DNA of 64,000 bases from Angiostrongylus vasorum (GCA_018806985.1 JADANN010000370.1:1098001-1162000), one strand, 5' to 3'; counted from the stretch's first letter, positions 1-14,747 are shown. Made by a program: numbers and translations. Notes: generated by a model not told the origin, from the letters alone.

Positions 1-92
1 CAGTCACCTCCAAAGGCCACTAATGAAGTCGGATGCATGGCACATCCCTCAAAGTACTGATCAGCGCCGAGAGCCTTTATCCTTTTTTATTT
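1..92 (+). repeat. SINE-like family A, 3' end (cut by window edge)
   Basis: Contains the conserved 3' end of family A: AATGAAGTCGGATGCATGGC, then GATCAGCGCCGAGAGCC and a TTTATCC tail. The 5' part lies outside the window. Confidence 0.6.
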
Positions 93-117
93 TAATTCAT
101 TAGCATACGATACCCGC

Positions 118-240
118 CGCTAATCAATCCCTGGAAGAAGTTGAGGTATTCGACCCCATTCGTAGCTTCGCAGGGTTGAATGAATGCATATTTGGGCCGT
201 ACAATGGCTAGCGGTGGCCTACCGATGTATGGTCGGTGTT
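118..240 (-). repeat. SINE-like family A fragment, inverted to the copy at 1-92
   Basis: Reads in minus orientation: AATCAATCCCTGG, a divergent middle, GAATGCATATTTGGGCC and GGTGGCCTACCGATGTAT. The two copies are nearly head to tail in opposite directions. Confidence 0.5.
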
Positions 241-619
241 TTCATTCTCTCAGACATGTTTTTTGATAGTCGCTTCTTTCATGTGTGAAGAATGAGGTTA
301 AGTGGCGCACTGTATACTTCCGCGGCTTGATTTTCTGCATCATTTTTCTCATATTGGCAGCTTCTGAAATTTTTTTATTTGGATGTGTAAGAATGGAAGC
401 CAATTCTCGTTTGGCTTTGATCCCGATCACCTTATTTGGTCCTAATGGTGTGGAGCAGATGATGAATTAGTCATCTCTAAATCCACGGTAGAGTAGGCGT
501 CGGTGATCGAGAACTGGAACTTTCGCCTTAGACATAAAGGTGAGAGCAACGGTTGGTGCTAATTGCTGTCCCATGGCCAACCTTGTAATGGATATAAAAT
601 ATCTTCCGGACCACCTTAA

Positions 620-845
620 TGTTGAACAACTATGCACTATAATGATGCTGAGATAATTGCAAAATTCCGGAACGTTGGTGTCTACGGTGCGGACAGAACA
701 CGCTGTTTCACTTTCCGAGGCTATCGTGTTCACCACCACAACATGCGGCTCTTTTGCAAATATCTCACTATTTTGGTTATATTTCATATAATACCCTGCC
801 GTGAAAAAACTGTAGTGGGCAGCAAATAGAGAGTTAGCAGTAAAA
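620..845. repeat. Family D (tRNA-like core)
   Basis: GATGCTGAGATAATTGCAAAA, TGTCTACGGTGCGGAC, then TTTTGCAAATATCTCAC and CATATAATACCCTGCCGTG. One tail faces each way around a shortened core, giving a partly palindromic copy. Confidence 0.55.
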
Positions 846-2046
846 GATTAACGCCTCACTACCACATGTAACATGGCTCCTTTTCACAGGTTGATTTTTT
901 CATCTGGGTGGATTTCAGACGTCATTCCATGTAAACAACAGTTAATCGGATGCCCTCCCACGCCTTGCAAAACGGCTAGTAGTTTTTAACAAAGTGGCAT
1001 TCATTTTGCAAAAGATCTTTGTTAGTGCTGTAGGAAATTAATAGCATTACATCGCCCGCGTTCGAGTCACAAGAAGGATTGATAACAGCGCGTCAGCTCA
1101 ACAAGGGCACTTCATACGAATTAATTGCTCATACTTCGTACTGGTGGATATGGTTGTGGAAAAGCAGTCTAATCGTTTTTATATACTCTTCGGGCGATAC
1201 AACGAAGGTATTTTCACAAATTTCTCTCACTTGCAGGTGTGCAAACTTTCTTATGAAAACTACAACCTTTTAAACTTTTGGCCCAAGTCTTCTTTAGACT
1301 CTCCATCAAACTCAACAAATGGAATTCTTATTAGTAAGTTAAAAAGTGAGATGCTGGTATGGCCGATTATCTAAGCATGATGGAACGTGAAGTCTAAACA
1401 GTGATTTCGCCCGCCTAGAGTACAAGTTTTCCAACCTATATGTCGAACATTTTTCCTAGCCACTATAACAGTATCGACGAGCCTATTGAAGGTAGAATGA
1501 ATAATGATGTTCAGCGCCTTGTTATAGTCAGTATAGCCACTATGGACCATTCTGTGCATCTACAGAGACACCGAACTAGTCCTTCAAACTTTCAACGTTT
1601 TCAAATCGCTGTTTTTCTTTGTTTAATTTCTTCAAGAACTTGCTATGCCTATTGCTGTAGTGTTATTGCAAAGACAGCACTGTAGAGAAAAAGTCTACTG
1701 ATAACTTGAAACTGAAATTAAAGAAATTATAAGATTGTATTTTTAGATTATGTGAAGCGTCTCAACTTTGTGTAGTCTAGTGTCGTGCACTCAAAGAACC
1801 CTTGCTTACATTTTTTGTCAAATTCAAGATCTCATAATATAAATCTCTAAAACGATGTAAAAGCAGTAAAACACAATTCAAAAGCAGATCCATTGTTTCC
1901 AGATGTTCTGTGCAGCGCCAGCAATGAGGGAAAAAAAACGGAAGTAGTCGAATGTTTGTTCATTCCTTTGATAAATCGCAAAGCGAACCCCGAACTAGAA
2001 ATTGTATTTCAAGAAAAAATTTCGAGAAAAAACTCCGTATCTTTCA

Positions 2047-2398
2047 TGAGCCTCCCAAAGGTTTACTGCCTCATCGTGGCTGGCAGGTGTTCCTGGGTGT
2101 CGGGCTACGTTGCACAGCCGGAGGATTCATCCCACTGGCAGGGTCGCCAAAGCTGAGAGGGAATCCGACGTTTCCACCAGGAAGCCTAGCTAAGAGTGAA
2201 ACCAATGCCAGGATCCACCACCGCCCTGGTATCATACTAGTCGTATGGTGACAAATCACCTCTGATCCACAAGGGCTGCGATTGTCTGTGGTGGTGACGA
2301 CCTGAGGCACACTTTGGCCAGGCTGACATCGGAATTCCAGAAAACCACGATGGATAAACAAGCAAAACTCCAAAAATGGAGACTATGCTGTACGGTAG
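2047..2398 (+). repeat. Short interspersed family B
   Basis: Begins CTCCCAAAGGTTTACTGCC, continues ATCGTGGCTGGCAGGTGTTC, CAGGAAGCCTAGCTAAGAG and CAGGATCCACCACC, and ends near AATGGAGACTATGCTG. The tail after that is missing. About 350 bp. Confidence 0.7.
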
Positions 2399-2754
2399 TT
2401 ACTGCATTGATGTTGTTCGATGCTATATTTAAATTCTTGTCAGTATTTCTAATTAAAATCTATGTAAGTCTACGATTTCGTAGGATTTCCGACAGCTAAT
2501 AGTCCTTTTATTCTGCTCTTGAGATCTTTGCTTCCTTATTTGTCACAATACATTTAGCATAGAAGAACTACCGTTCCAAATTATTTTCAGTTGGTAAATA
2601 TTGATGTATTGTAGGAAAGGACCCATGGTTGTCTATAAATGCTTGCTAAACGCTCCATACAGATTGTATAATAAATCGAAATTGAAAATTGTGCTAAAGC
2701 TGTTACTTTGTTCCATAGATTATGCGATAATGTGCTGGCCATTAGATCTGCCAT

Positions 2755-2935
2755 GGATTTGACTCCATTCGTTTCTCGTGGAGGCCGATGAATGCACATT
2801 TGTCCTGTACAATGGTCTCATGTGGCTCCCGATTTGTCAATCCAATGTTTTTATCTTCCTAGATAAGTCTGGTGCGAATGTGCCAATCCCCGAAAGACTG
2901 AGGATTCGGTTTGCCTAGAACATGGGATCCAGCCA
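2755..2935 (-). repeat. SINE-like family A, diverged copy
   Basis: GACTCCATTC, GAATGCACATTTGTCC, TAGATAAGTCTGGTGCG and CATGGGATCC follow family A order in minus orientation, with many changes. It lies upstream of the first recognised channel exon. Confidence 0.4.
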
Positions 2936-3346
2936 AAGGCGACGTCCATCACGTTGGAGGTCTAACTGATGAGCTACAATACACTCAATACTAGTGACTA
3001 TACTAATTTTTACATCCATTGGATGTCATTAATATTTCTAGTGTGTTGACAGCATTTTTTGTCAGTCTGAGCTCTTAATAAACTGACAAAAACAAAGCCT
3101 TAATTTAGCTTCTGCCTTTCAGCGATCTAGGTAACCATGGGTAAGTAGCAAGCATTCTAGTTAGTTTTGTGACACGTAGATCACAACCAGAAGTCGATAA
3201 CGTATTTTTCAGGCCTAACATGTTTACTCGAATGATCCCTAATCTACTAGAGATTTTCATTGTGGTGCAGCTTAAGTTATTTATTTGCTATTTAACGACA
3301 CCCTAGTTCGTTCCGGACAATGGGATAATATTGTGTTTCTTTCCAG

Positions 3347-6300
3347 AGAATCTCGTGATTTCTTGCATTTTCTCAAACAAATCAACTACGACCACCGCCA
3401 ATGTCCTGAAAATCAGGAAGGAGGTACGCTAGGCACCTTACGGACTTGTACATTATGTTGCGTATCAGTACGTAATTTCAGCAGTTGAAGTTGAGGTGTC
3501 GGTCGTTGTTAGTAATATACGTGCTGTGTCCGAAGTGACAATGGTAAGTCTATTCAATATCGAAAGAAAACAAATTTGTAGATCTCCTTGTTGGTTTTTT
3601 AATTTGCCTCAAATCTGCTCGTAGGAAATCACATTACGTAGTTGACTATATACCATAGTGAAGTATCCCTTACTTACTCCTACTTGCAAAAATACTGCGC
3701 CTCTCCTGTACTAGGGGTGTATCTTAAATCATACGGTCACTTGCTTTAGGACTATGCTCTTGAAATGTTCTATCGTGAGTCGTGGTTGGACCAGCGCCTT
3801 CGATTCAATATTTCACTCTTCAAAAACAAAACAGAACTAGCACTGCATGAAAGCTACACAAATTTTCTCTGGTTCCCGGATACTTTCGTTCCGAACGCAA
3901 TTTCATCGAAAAATCCACAAAGAAACAGCATATCCCATAGATCTCTACTTAGGTACGTTGGTATACTTTTTATTAAAGAGTTACTAACTAATATGACACG
4001 AAGCTAGCGCGATAGATTTTCAATAATAGACACAAAGCAGTCAATACGATCCCAACTTTAGCCAGTCATACGCCATTTCCCACCATTCCCACGATGTCGG
4101 AAAAATTTTTTGCTCGATTTCTTTAGAAGAACTAATCCGTAAGCGCAGCCTGCGATGAAAATAGAGGCACCTCTTAGCATGGCTGCCTCAGGTTTCCAGG
4201 ATAATCGGCTCTACCAGATTCAACGATTTTATGAAAAAAGAACAAGATAGTCAACTAGGAAGAACCACTCAAAATCCGTTGACCTGGGTCGGTAAGAACT
4301 TGAGGAGACCACTGGAATAAAAGAAATATTGGGATACACAAAAAAAATGAATAAATGAATGGATGAAAGGATACAGTACATGGTATGACGGGTATAATAT
4401 CAGAAATTCAGTGCAGTACATTCTAGTGCAGTGCAATTAGCTACAATCTAATAATGTTAGTCGCAATATCAACCTTCAACAACCGCAGTACTGCAGTATG
4501 CCATTGCCTTGTAAAACATGCATTTTTATTCGTATAATTGAAAGTATATATTGAACGAATCCAAGCCTTCTTTCAGTCGTCCTGTTCCCTTTGCATGCTA
4601 CATCCACTAATGTCTTTAGGTTCATGCATTTGTCTCCTTCATGGATATCATCATTGATCGCATAACGCCGATAGACTATTACTAGATTCTCACCACAGGC
4701 ACCATCCCGCCTTTGTGGTTTAGTAGGAAACCCTCCCAGAAAAAACTCGAGGAAATTCGAAGTCGGGAAATTCGCTGGCTTCAGAAGGACGGAGTGGAGT
4801 TTCAGTGGTTGACTGCGAACTCTAATGAACGACGAAGTATATCTGCGATCATTCGAACATGAAAACGTCGCGAGTCCGTTATGGGTGACCGTAACCACAG
4901 TGAAGTGAATTTTTTGAAAATGATGGAGTTGTCAAACCGACGTCGACCATTCAACTTTGTTTAATGCAAGTCAGACTTGCAATAATCAGAACCCTTACAC
5001 AGCTGACATATACCAGTATTAAAATGACAGCGTAATATCAACCAATTAGAGCCTTAGAAAGCTAAATCGGTATAGAAGCGATTATTTTATCTGGTGTGAC
5101 ACAAAAAGCTAACATTTTTTTAATCAAAATAAATAAATTAAATAAATTTCTTTCAGGCTAGAAAATACCGGCCGGGTACTGTACAGTCGTCGCATTTCGC
5201 TACTTTGTGAGTGCAGTGAGTTATGAGGTGTTTTGTCAAAGTTGTCTTAAATAGACGATTTAAGCCTCAGGTTTCTTTTTCCACAAATATACGAAAACAG
5301 GAAGACAAGGAAATTCTTACTTTTCATGCTATAATACTATAAATATTTCCTTTCCAGCAATGGATTTGACATTGTTCCCGTTCGACAAGCAGTTATGCAA
5401 ACTAGGGTTTGAAAGTTGTAAGTCTAGTCATATTTATAAAAAGTAGTTGAACTGTCCATGCGTACGACGAATCGTTTCTGATACCCCAAACCACAGTTTC
5501 CACTTCTTTCCCAGAAATCTGAGAACAGCAGTGCAAGGGGGAACAGTGAGTTTTGGTAACAAAACAAAGAAACAATTAATGTGATTCACTGTTTTCTTGA
5601 TAAGCAGACATGAGGTTGTTACCATACTATTTATTAAGAGCAGCTGACCATTCAGTGGTTTCCTCTTCCTTAGAGCCTTGAACAGCAAAACTGATACGCA
5701 GTTTGCTCAACCAAACACTTTCATAACCTCAACAAAAAAGGCTTAATACACACATAAATTTCATTGACAAAATAAACAACCTTTTTGGACATTCATCGTT
5801 TTGTTCTTTGTAAGCCTTTCAGTTTTTCGGTAGAGAATACCGCACACGGCTTTCCATGGGTGAAGAATGTTTGGCTCAGGTCAAAAAATTAGCCTGAAGC
5901 TTTTTGCACGGGGTTACGCATGAGCACAAGGTAGTCCTCCTTGAGCTATGTTTTTCAATTTTTGGAATTTATTCAAACCGCTTCAAGAGTTTTCGACGCT
6001 GGCCTTCTAAAAATCCGTGCGAAAAGAACGAACTTTGCTTCAAAATCTTTCCCGTTACGTCTTTGTCCTCTACGAATGCCTAGTGAAGTGCTTTGTTTGA
6101 ATTTAGGTTTTTCAATTAGGTGTTCTATATAGCCGCGCAGTAGCCAAAAAATCCTCTAAAAAATAGCACAAATCAGCCTCAATAAAATGAAGAAACACCG
6201 TTTACGGAAGTTCTGATGGTCAAACTAAGGGCGACAACGTGCCAGCGAAGTCAAGGCTCATCGTCTCAGAAAGCGCAGAGCGCAATTAGGGATTGGGCCA

Positions 6301-9300
6301 AAGTTTCTCACCAGCTGAACCAATTTCCAAAGTAACCTAACGTGTTGTCGCCTGACACCACGTAACAAAGCTAGGGTTGAAACACTTAGTAGGAAGAACA
6401 AAAATTAGAGTCATTAACAATACTTTTTCACCCCGAGCGTTTTTAGACCACAATACCCAAAGAGCGAAGTACACATCAATTTCCGTATAGTTCCAGAACA
6501 AACCCTCCAAACTCTTAATCGTTATCGCGAGAGAAAGCTTAGTTCCAACTTCACAGGAGAGCAAAGATCTGATATGTGACAGATTCGAGAGCTAATAAAA
6601 TCAAAAACTATCTGATAGACTATTGATAAACGTGGAAAGTTTATGGCTACTGCTCATCAACTAGATATCGAGATTACGGCGAAACATCTCCAGGATGCTT
6701 CCTTTCATTGCCCTCATCTTAAAACGAACTGAGCATCACTTCCGAAAATTAAGTAAGGGTGGGTTGACATGGGAAACGCCGTTGTTTTAAAATCATCGGT
6801 TATTTCTCAACATAGAATTAAAAAAATTCTAACATATCATGTCATGTCTTATACTTGCTTGTCAGAATCCATAAGTTTGGAGTCACTGAAGGTCTTGCTC
6901 TGCTGACTATTGAATGCCAAACTTTGAAGCCACCATCAGCTATGTGGACAGCTCCATAGATAAAACGACGTGATTTGCAAAACTAGTATTCATCCAGTTA
7001 CTGAAACATGTCTCAGTGCACCTCATGAACACTCAAATGCTCGTCTATGTATAGCGACTTCCAACAATGAGTACGTGATGGAGTTCTTCGATTCACGAGT
7101 CATTTATACAAGCGTGTCGAATAACTGTTAATGCAAGTCATTCTCGAACTCCTTATTAAGTTTTAAATAGCGCTTAACATGTATGACTGTCGATTCTATA
7201 GTTCATTATCTCCTGAAAGAGTGCCCAAACTGATGAATCTTTAAATGGTCCAGAAAGTACTTCACAAGTTGAGAGGAATGGAAATGAAACAGCGAATGGC
7301 GGTACCAAGTTTTGCCACTGCATTCATGTGTAAGGTAGAAGCCCTAGTAGTAATCACCTCTGACGGTTACCCTACTGTAGGTATACTACGCAACACAAGA
7401 GAAGAAGGATAGGCGTTCTAGATTGCTAAGCCAACAGTAAGGATGCATAAAAGTTCATTCGAGAGAAAACAAAAAAAGACTAGCCCAATTTTTTGTATGT
7501 CCACATTAACATATTCAAAAACCGCTGCATCACAAAAAAAGGTAAGGCACCGAAGATAAGCTAACAAAAAACATAATGTTAACTTTTTATCTCCTCGCTA
7601 TTGCAATTTTTCACGTCAGGATATTATGTGTGATATGACCACAATAATTCTGAGATATATTTGCAAAACTCTGGATCGTAGAGTGTCTGCGGTGAGGAAC
7701 AAACGCGCTGTTATCATTTTCGGGGCTAAGGCGTTCACCACTTCCCCCATGCGGGTCCTTCGCTTCGCCTGTCTGTCAGCTAACCCTCTATCCATCAATG
7801 CGATCAGCAGTCATCCGTCAAAGGGATTAATCTGAGAAGTCCAAATCGGCAATGAACCCAGTTAAGCTGAGGCTGCAGTCGAAATCACAATGTTAACTTT
7901 TTATTTGCTCCCTACTATACTATAAAATTATAGTAGTATAAATTTATAAAATTACATCAGTATAAATTTGTAAAAATTATAACAGTGTAAGATAATAAGA
8001 ATAAATAAATACCTCAGCATCGTCGTGGTTGTATTTCACACCCTGCAGTGAAAACTATAGTAGGCAGCAAATAAAAGGTTAACAATGTTGAGACATTTGC
8101 AAAACTCCCGATCCACATGGCGTGGAGATGAACGCGTTAGCCTCCAGAAAGGATAATAATGCGTTCTTTCCCCACCGCACCCACCTACGGTCCGGAGTTT
8201 TGCAAATATCTTAGCATTTTTCTGGTTGTGTCACACATTAAAACATATTGGTTCATTACCTCTGTCCTCACTCTTCACATGTAAAAGGAGAAATATGTAT
8301 CCAACCACCAGTGTGCACAATAACTGAACAGAAAGAGAAAGCTCCGAAAATGGAGCGGAAAACAGCCATTTCCATTGGCGACGGAACGGTAGCTCGTCGT
8401 TGAAAAAGCAAAACTCCAAAAAGACAAGCTTAACGAAAACAAGGTCTCGTTTAACCTGCATCTTATCTCCAACTAAGCAAGTACGACTATAAAACGCTTT
8501 CTAGAAAGAAGTCGTCACGAGGAACCTTCAGCACTAACCAAGTTACCACCGAATACTCTAAGGTGCCAACTAGTTCTTTACCGTTTGTACGACCGTCTTT
8601 ACTCAACGCAGAATTCCATAATTTACCCAGCGTTAGAGACGGTGATTGCATGAGTTTGACCACGGTGTGGCTAATCTCTTGCGAAGCGTGTAAAGACGAA
8701 TACGTTAACGAACCGGATAAACCACTTAACCTCCGTGTATAAGGGCACCTAGTTCGGAAACTTAAAGTCAAACTAACCTCTTAAAGGTTCGCCTACTCAT
8801 CATGGCTGAGATTACCTGAGTGTCAGACTGAGATATAAAGCAGAGGACTCATTCACCAGCAGGGTTAAACAACTGAGAAGGAGTCCGACGTTTCAACCTG
8901 CAAACTCACCCAAGGGTAAACCAGTCCCAGGAATCACCACTGTTCTGGTATCAAAAGGAATCAAAAAACATGGTGCCAAATTTCCCTCTGATTCACAAGG
9001 GCGGCGACGGCATGGTGCGGTGACGACCTGGGAAAGTCTTCGGCTAGAGCTGAGCTCGGGAGTCCAGCGAACAACAATGGTTAAACCAACAAAGCCCCCA
9101 GCCTCTATGACCTGCCCACTGAGTGCTCGATTCTACGACGTTGTGCGGTGAGACAACCAGTGAGAGGTGACCAAATCTCGAGTTCCAAAGGACGTCATTG
9201 GAAACGAAAAAAAGTGAGCACGCCCTCGACACTCCATGGAGACTACTTTTTACCGTGCGCGTATGACACCAGAATAGTCTCTTCTAACGACGATTCTTGA

Positions 9301-12300
9301 AACTCCCCCCCTCGCATCAATTTCCACACGACAAATCCTAGGATCGACTTTCTTTATCCTCGGCATTGATCACGAATTCACGGAAAATTCCGGTCGAATA
9401 TTCGTTTTGAGGGATGACAACGTCACCTTTGTGGGGACAACCGATGAAGCAAAGAAGGTGCTTAGTGGACCCAGAAGTAGGAAAAAAGATTATACTTAGC
9501 ATAAATAGTACGAAGACTCTATTTATGAAGAACCAAGGTGCGAAGGAGAACAAAGTGAACTGAATGGTTCTCTGATTGCACAGAACACCTCATACATTTG
9601 CCTTGGGCGATTAATGAACGTGAAACAAAATGGATGAGGAACTAGACAGAAGAATGAAATCAGCACAGGCTGCATCCGTGCTACCCGAAGAAACCACCAA
9701 CCATCTAACAGACCCAAGACTCCGCGCTCACCTTTTCGATAAATGCTTAGATCTTGGAAAACTATTCCATCTTTGGGATTGAGGCGAATATATCGATGGC
9801 AAAAAACAGATATGTCGATCACATAACGAAAAGAACAGATAACAGATAGACGAAAAAACAGTGGAGTGGACTTCAAGAGAATGCAAGTGTCGTCTTGGAA
9901 TCGTTAACGTCAACCATCTGCTTTTGAAGATGGGAACTATTTCAGAACTAAGAAATGGGCATCGCAGACGTCACTGTATTTTAAGCAGGCCACCACCGTG
10001 AACGAAGATTACGCGAGAGAGAACGATTAGAACGATTAGAAGCTATGCTGGAGCCCGCACCAGCGCTGAAGGCGGGTAATTCGAGTATCCAATTGAGTAA
10101 GTCACACATAACTAGTTCACTATGCGCGCATGGGGCACAAGGAGATAACAAAGAATTTCGAGGTAAAAGTCACTAACATCCCAGAGATATCTAAAATATC
10201 AGCGCCCAAAATTCTTGAAAAGATTCGGTACCGTATTTCATTCATAACATGATACGAGGTTGCTACCAAAAATTTATTCGGCTAATGTTTCAATGTCTTC
10301 GTCTTCATCAGAGCCGATTATCCGAGTTGATGGTCCACAGTCGTTCCTCTTCTCGTTGTCTTCGTTTTCGCATTAAGTAGGACCTTCTTCAGTGGAGCAC
10401 TGCACGAATGAGCTAGACTCACCCGTTTGCGCTCTTCTCTACAGTACGGTTATTGTTGATAATGGTAGTAATGATTTATTTTCATAATCCATCCTGCAGC
10501 AGTTGATATTAAGCTTGCACCTATGGAACCAATCTCGTTCGAAATCGACTTCCATTTAACCTCGGTATGGATGATCAATGCACCGCATTTCAGTGATGAG
10601 TTTTGGGTTTACTGCAAAAAATTAAAAATTATCTACGGGATGGAATGCCTTCCGATCACGGCTGACCTCGCGCCGTATCTCAGGTTGGGTTTTTTAGAGC
10701 CAGGCACATTCTTCACCCGTATAAAACTCTGTGCGGCCGGTCTTCGACAACAACTAGAGGCTTACAAAAAAATGAAACTGCGTTTGAAATAAGCTATTTA
10801 CTACTCGAATGGAAATTAATGCATTGACTTTTATCCGCTGATGTTATGAAAGTGTTTGACTGAGTACATTGCATGTCCAGGCTCTGAAGAAGGCGAAACC
10901 GCCGAAACATCAGCTACTGTGAATAATTAGTAAACTAAAATCAAGCCTGTCATTAAGAAAGTAGTGGATTGTCCGTAGGTAAAGCTACATGACGTATCCT
11001 TAAAAAAATCGTTTCCTAATTAATTTCTGAAGAATTATTATCTACCTTGCAAGCAGAAAAAAGTGTTCACTTAGCTCGGCTCGCGTAAGGCGGATATACT
11101 TTTCTCGATAATAATTCTTAAACGATTAGTACTATTACTGCGTAATTTTACTAATGCTAGAAGGGATTCCCTCTTAAAAGCCAGACGATGGAAATACGCT
11201 TAACAGGAAACTCAGAAGGAACTTTTTTAGTACACAAGCAACACATCGATGTACCCGTGTACTTTATTTATCTTTTTACTTTATTCTGCATGACCCATCA
11301 TCACATCTACTGTGTGGATCCCAGCACTTCATGCATTCTATTCGTTTTCCTCAAATTCATCGCGCGCAAAGGTCCTAAAATATTTTGCATGTTGTTTCGG
11401 GTGCTGTACGAGGATATCATCTTCATTTGAATGTCATGGAGTGCTGATAAAGTCGGAGTCTCCTTGCAATCCTGTACATAGCTGACCTATGGCGGTCTCA
11501 TTTAGACTGATGTAAAACGTTGCGAAGGGGGCTCGAAACAGAAACAGAACCCTGCTTCCTAATGGACATCACTAACTACTGCACTATCTCTCCTCATTAA
11601 TACTGATTACCATGAAAACCTGGAGACCATTGCCTACAAGGTATAGGATATCCACAGCATTGTACAATGCTACTAAACATGCTTGGGATGTTATCAGAAC
11701 TGGCTCAAAACATCGGTAGACCACCGCGAATCATTGTATAACCAGGTATGCATCCATTCACTTTTAACGATTCTTCATGAAGTCGAATGCCTTGTACATC
11801 CCTCAGGTATTGATCAACGCTGGCAGCTTTATACTTCATCGTTTATCAAAGAGGCATTTTTTAGACCGAACTTTATTTCTGATCATATTTCGCAGAGAAT
11901 GGAACATGGAGGACAAACAAAAATTATCCATAAAAAAACACACCACTGATAATATGACAAAATAATATTTCTCATAACTATTTTTACAGTTCAAATATTC
12001 CTCAAACGAACCCTACCCCCTTGTTTGAAAGACTCTGCAAGGAGAGTGAACCGCACCTCTATTTATCGCTTTCGACACCCAAAACACTTCGTAGCTCTCA
12101 GCATAGTTCACAGCTGAATTAGGCGCACGTGTTGCGCTCTGGTTGGAGGTGCCCCGCAATAAACGTTTGCTCCTTGTCTAAATTCCGCTCTCTGGGTAAA
12201 CTAAACCCCATCTCTTTGGGAACGGCGTACTGGTACTGGACTTATCAATGAAGATAAAAACACTGAGTTAGTGTGTCGAAAAGCCCAGCAAGTCGTTGCA

Positions 12301-14696
12301 TACGTCAAATATACATCTGATCACCTCTACGAAACTATGAACGTATTCGAATGCACTCGTACTTCCAAGGAATTGATCAACGCTGAACGCTTCATTTTTC
12401 AAACTTTATAATTAGAATTTCCCTTAAACATAAGTTTTTTTTGAATTATGATCAGGACTTTGTTAAATTTTCTCGAGTATTCAGACCTCTAATGAGAAAT
12501 ATGAGTACTATATACGCGAAATCTTATAACAAATGAAGTACTATTTTGTGATTAGAATATTTTCAGAAACAATATAAAAAAACCAGTACATTCGTGAGAA
12601 GCATAGCTAGCCCTGCTATGATGCACTATTTTCATTACTCGATAATCTAGATGGCTACACTGCCGATCAAGTACACTACAAATGGTCGTCTGGATCACGA
12701 CCTGCTTTGAAACTTCACAAAATTCGCCTACCGGACTTTACTATCAAAGAAGCGTATGTGACGAATCAGATGGAAATGTATGCAACTGGTTCGCATGCAT
12801 TGATTTAGTCGTTTTTCACATAATTCCACGAAGTGGTCGAAATTTTCTACCTCTATTCTTTGTCTGTAAACACAAATTGAGCATAAGCTTAGTGTCGCTT
12901 CCTAGCTAGCGAAATGGAATTTTCGAAAAATAAATTGTTTGCCTCTCAACGGTTTACCGCCTCATCGTGGCTGGGAGGTGTTCCTGGTTGTCGGGCTGCG
13001 ATGTACAGCAGGGGGATTCATCCCTCTGGCATGGTCTCCCAAGCTGAGAAGGAGACCGGCGTTTCCATCAGGAAGCCTAGCTAAGAGTAAACTAATACCA
13101 GGATCAGCCACCGTCCTGGTATCATACTAGTTGCATAGTGGCAAATCTCCCTTTGATCCACAAGGGCTGTGACTACCTGTGGTAATGAAGACCTGGGGCA
13201 GACTTTGGCCAGGCTGACCTCGGAATTCCAGGGAACCACAATGGCTTAACCAGCAAATGTCAGAAAAATGGAGATTATGCTGGGGCCCGCACAACCAATG
13301 AAGACGGGCCATTCAAGTATCTATCAAGTATCAAGTAAGTAAACCGATTGCAGCACATTCCCACTTGACCTATTTCCAACTGCTTCTATCTGGCCCTTCT
13401 TTACGTTATCACAAAGCCAATAGAAAGTTCAAGATGCGATTACTTCACGTCGGCACGAAAGCGGATTTTCGTTAGTGATCACATTTTATACTCCATTTAG
13501 GAAACTATTCTCGCCTATACGTTTGTTTTGTGTTTTCTCGCTCGTCCGGCTTTTGTTTTCTACAGTTAATCATTCCATCAACAGCTGTCGTCATAACATC
13601 CTGGGTATCTTTATGGATGGAGAGTGAGACCGAGTTTCAGGTTTGTTCGTCATTTTTCGCGATCTCATCGTTGACGAGTCTTCGACGAATCATTTTGATT
13701 TTTAATCAAGAAAAAAACCTGAATGGACTTAAATCTATGGGTTTTTGCAAGCAGCTTAATAATCAGAATGGACATGACAATAAATGTCATCGACCAAACT
13801 GTGGTTGCATGCAAAGGCTTTCATTAAAGAAAAATGTCAATTTGTGCAGAACTTCATTTGTTCGTTCGAAGAAAATCACTATTAAGAACGTTACTAACCA
13901 ATAGTGAAGTACACAGACGATTACCTTATGACATCCGTCAGATCGTCGTCCTGGTCCGGTCCACAATTTGAATTTATGAACACTCTGATCTGACAGCTTT
14001 CCAAAGCTTTTGGTGGCATCTTCGATAATTTAGAAATCACAAGAATGGCACGGTTTGTACAAAGGGGGTGTTTTCAAGAAAATCGAGACATGTAGAAGAA
14101 AAAAAAGTGAAAAGGAATTACGAAAAATATCAAACAAATAAATATAGCCGGATTCAAAGGGAGTTTTTGAAAAGCGTTGAGATTCGGAGGTGCAAACAGA
14201 TTATCTTCTCTGTTCCCTTTAAATACACCACTGTATCGTGGAAATAAGAGAACATAGAGTGTATATTTTACCACCATATGAGCATTGCCGTCATTTCAGG
14301 ATATGATATCGATTATTCTGGCAATTACATTTCTGATATTTTCTTATAATGAGATGATGCCTCGTGTCAGTTATATCAAAGCGATGGATATCTACCTCGG
14401 TACTCAACCAATATGCCGTTCAAAATCATAAACACCGAAAGTAGTAGAGGATTGTTTTTTAGTTCTTTCTGTGATCGATTTTCTTCCTATGAATATTTTA
14501 GTAAAATCATAGTAACTAGTAAGCCGAGCCAATATATTTCAGGTGTTTGTTTTATGATCGTCTTTTTATCGTTGATCAAACTCGCATTCGTAAAGTATAT
14601 GCGACAACGGATCAGGATTGATAGGTATATGCAACGCTATTATGATTTAAACTGGAATGAATGACATACAATACACGTATACACACGCATCCACGC

Positions 14697-14747
<51 letters not shown>

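Noticed and set aside
4476..4898. 140-codon minus-strand ORF
   Set aside because: No family resemblance, no splice partner and no conserved motif; it lies in a channel intron.
8231..8771. Minus-strand frames of 65-94 codons
   Set aside because: The first part overlaps the end of a family D copy, and the rest has no recognisable protein pattern.
9523..9876. 117-codon minus-strand ORF
   Set aside because: Antisense of the plus-strand RTE RT fragment.
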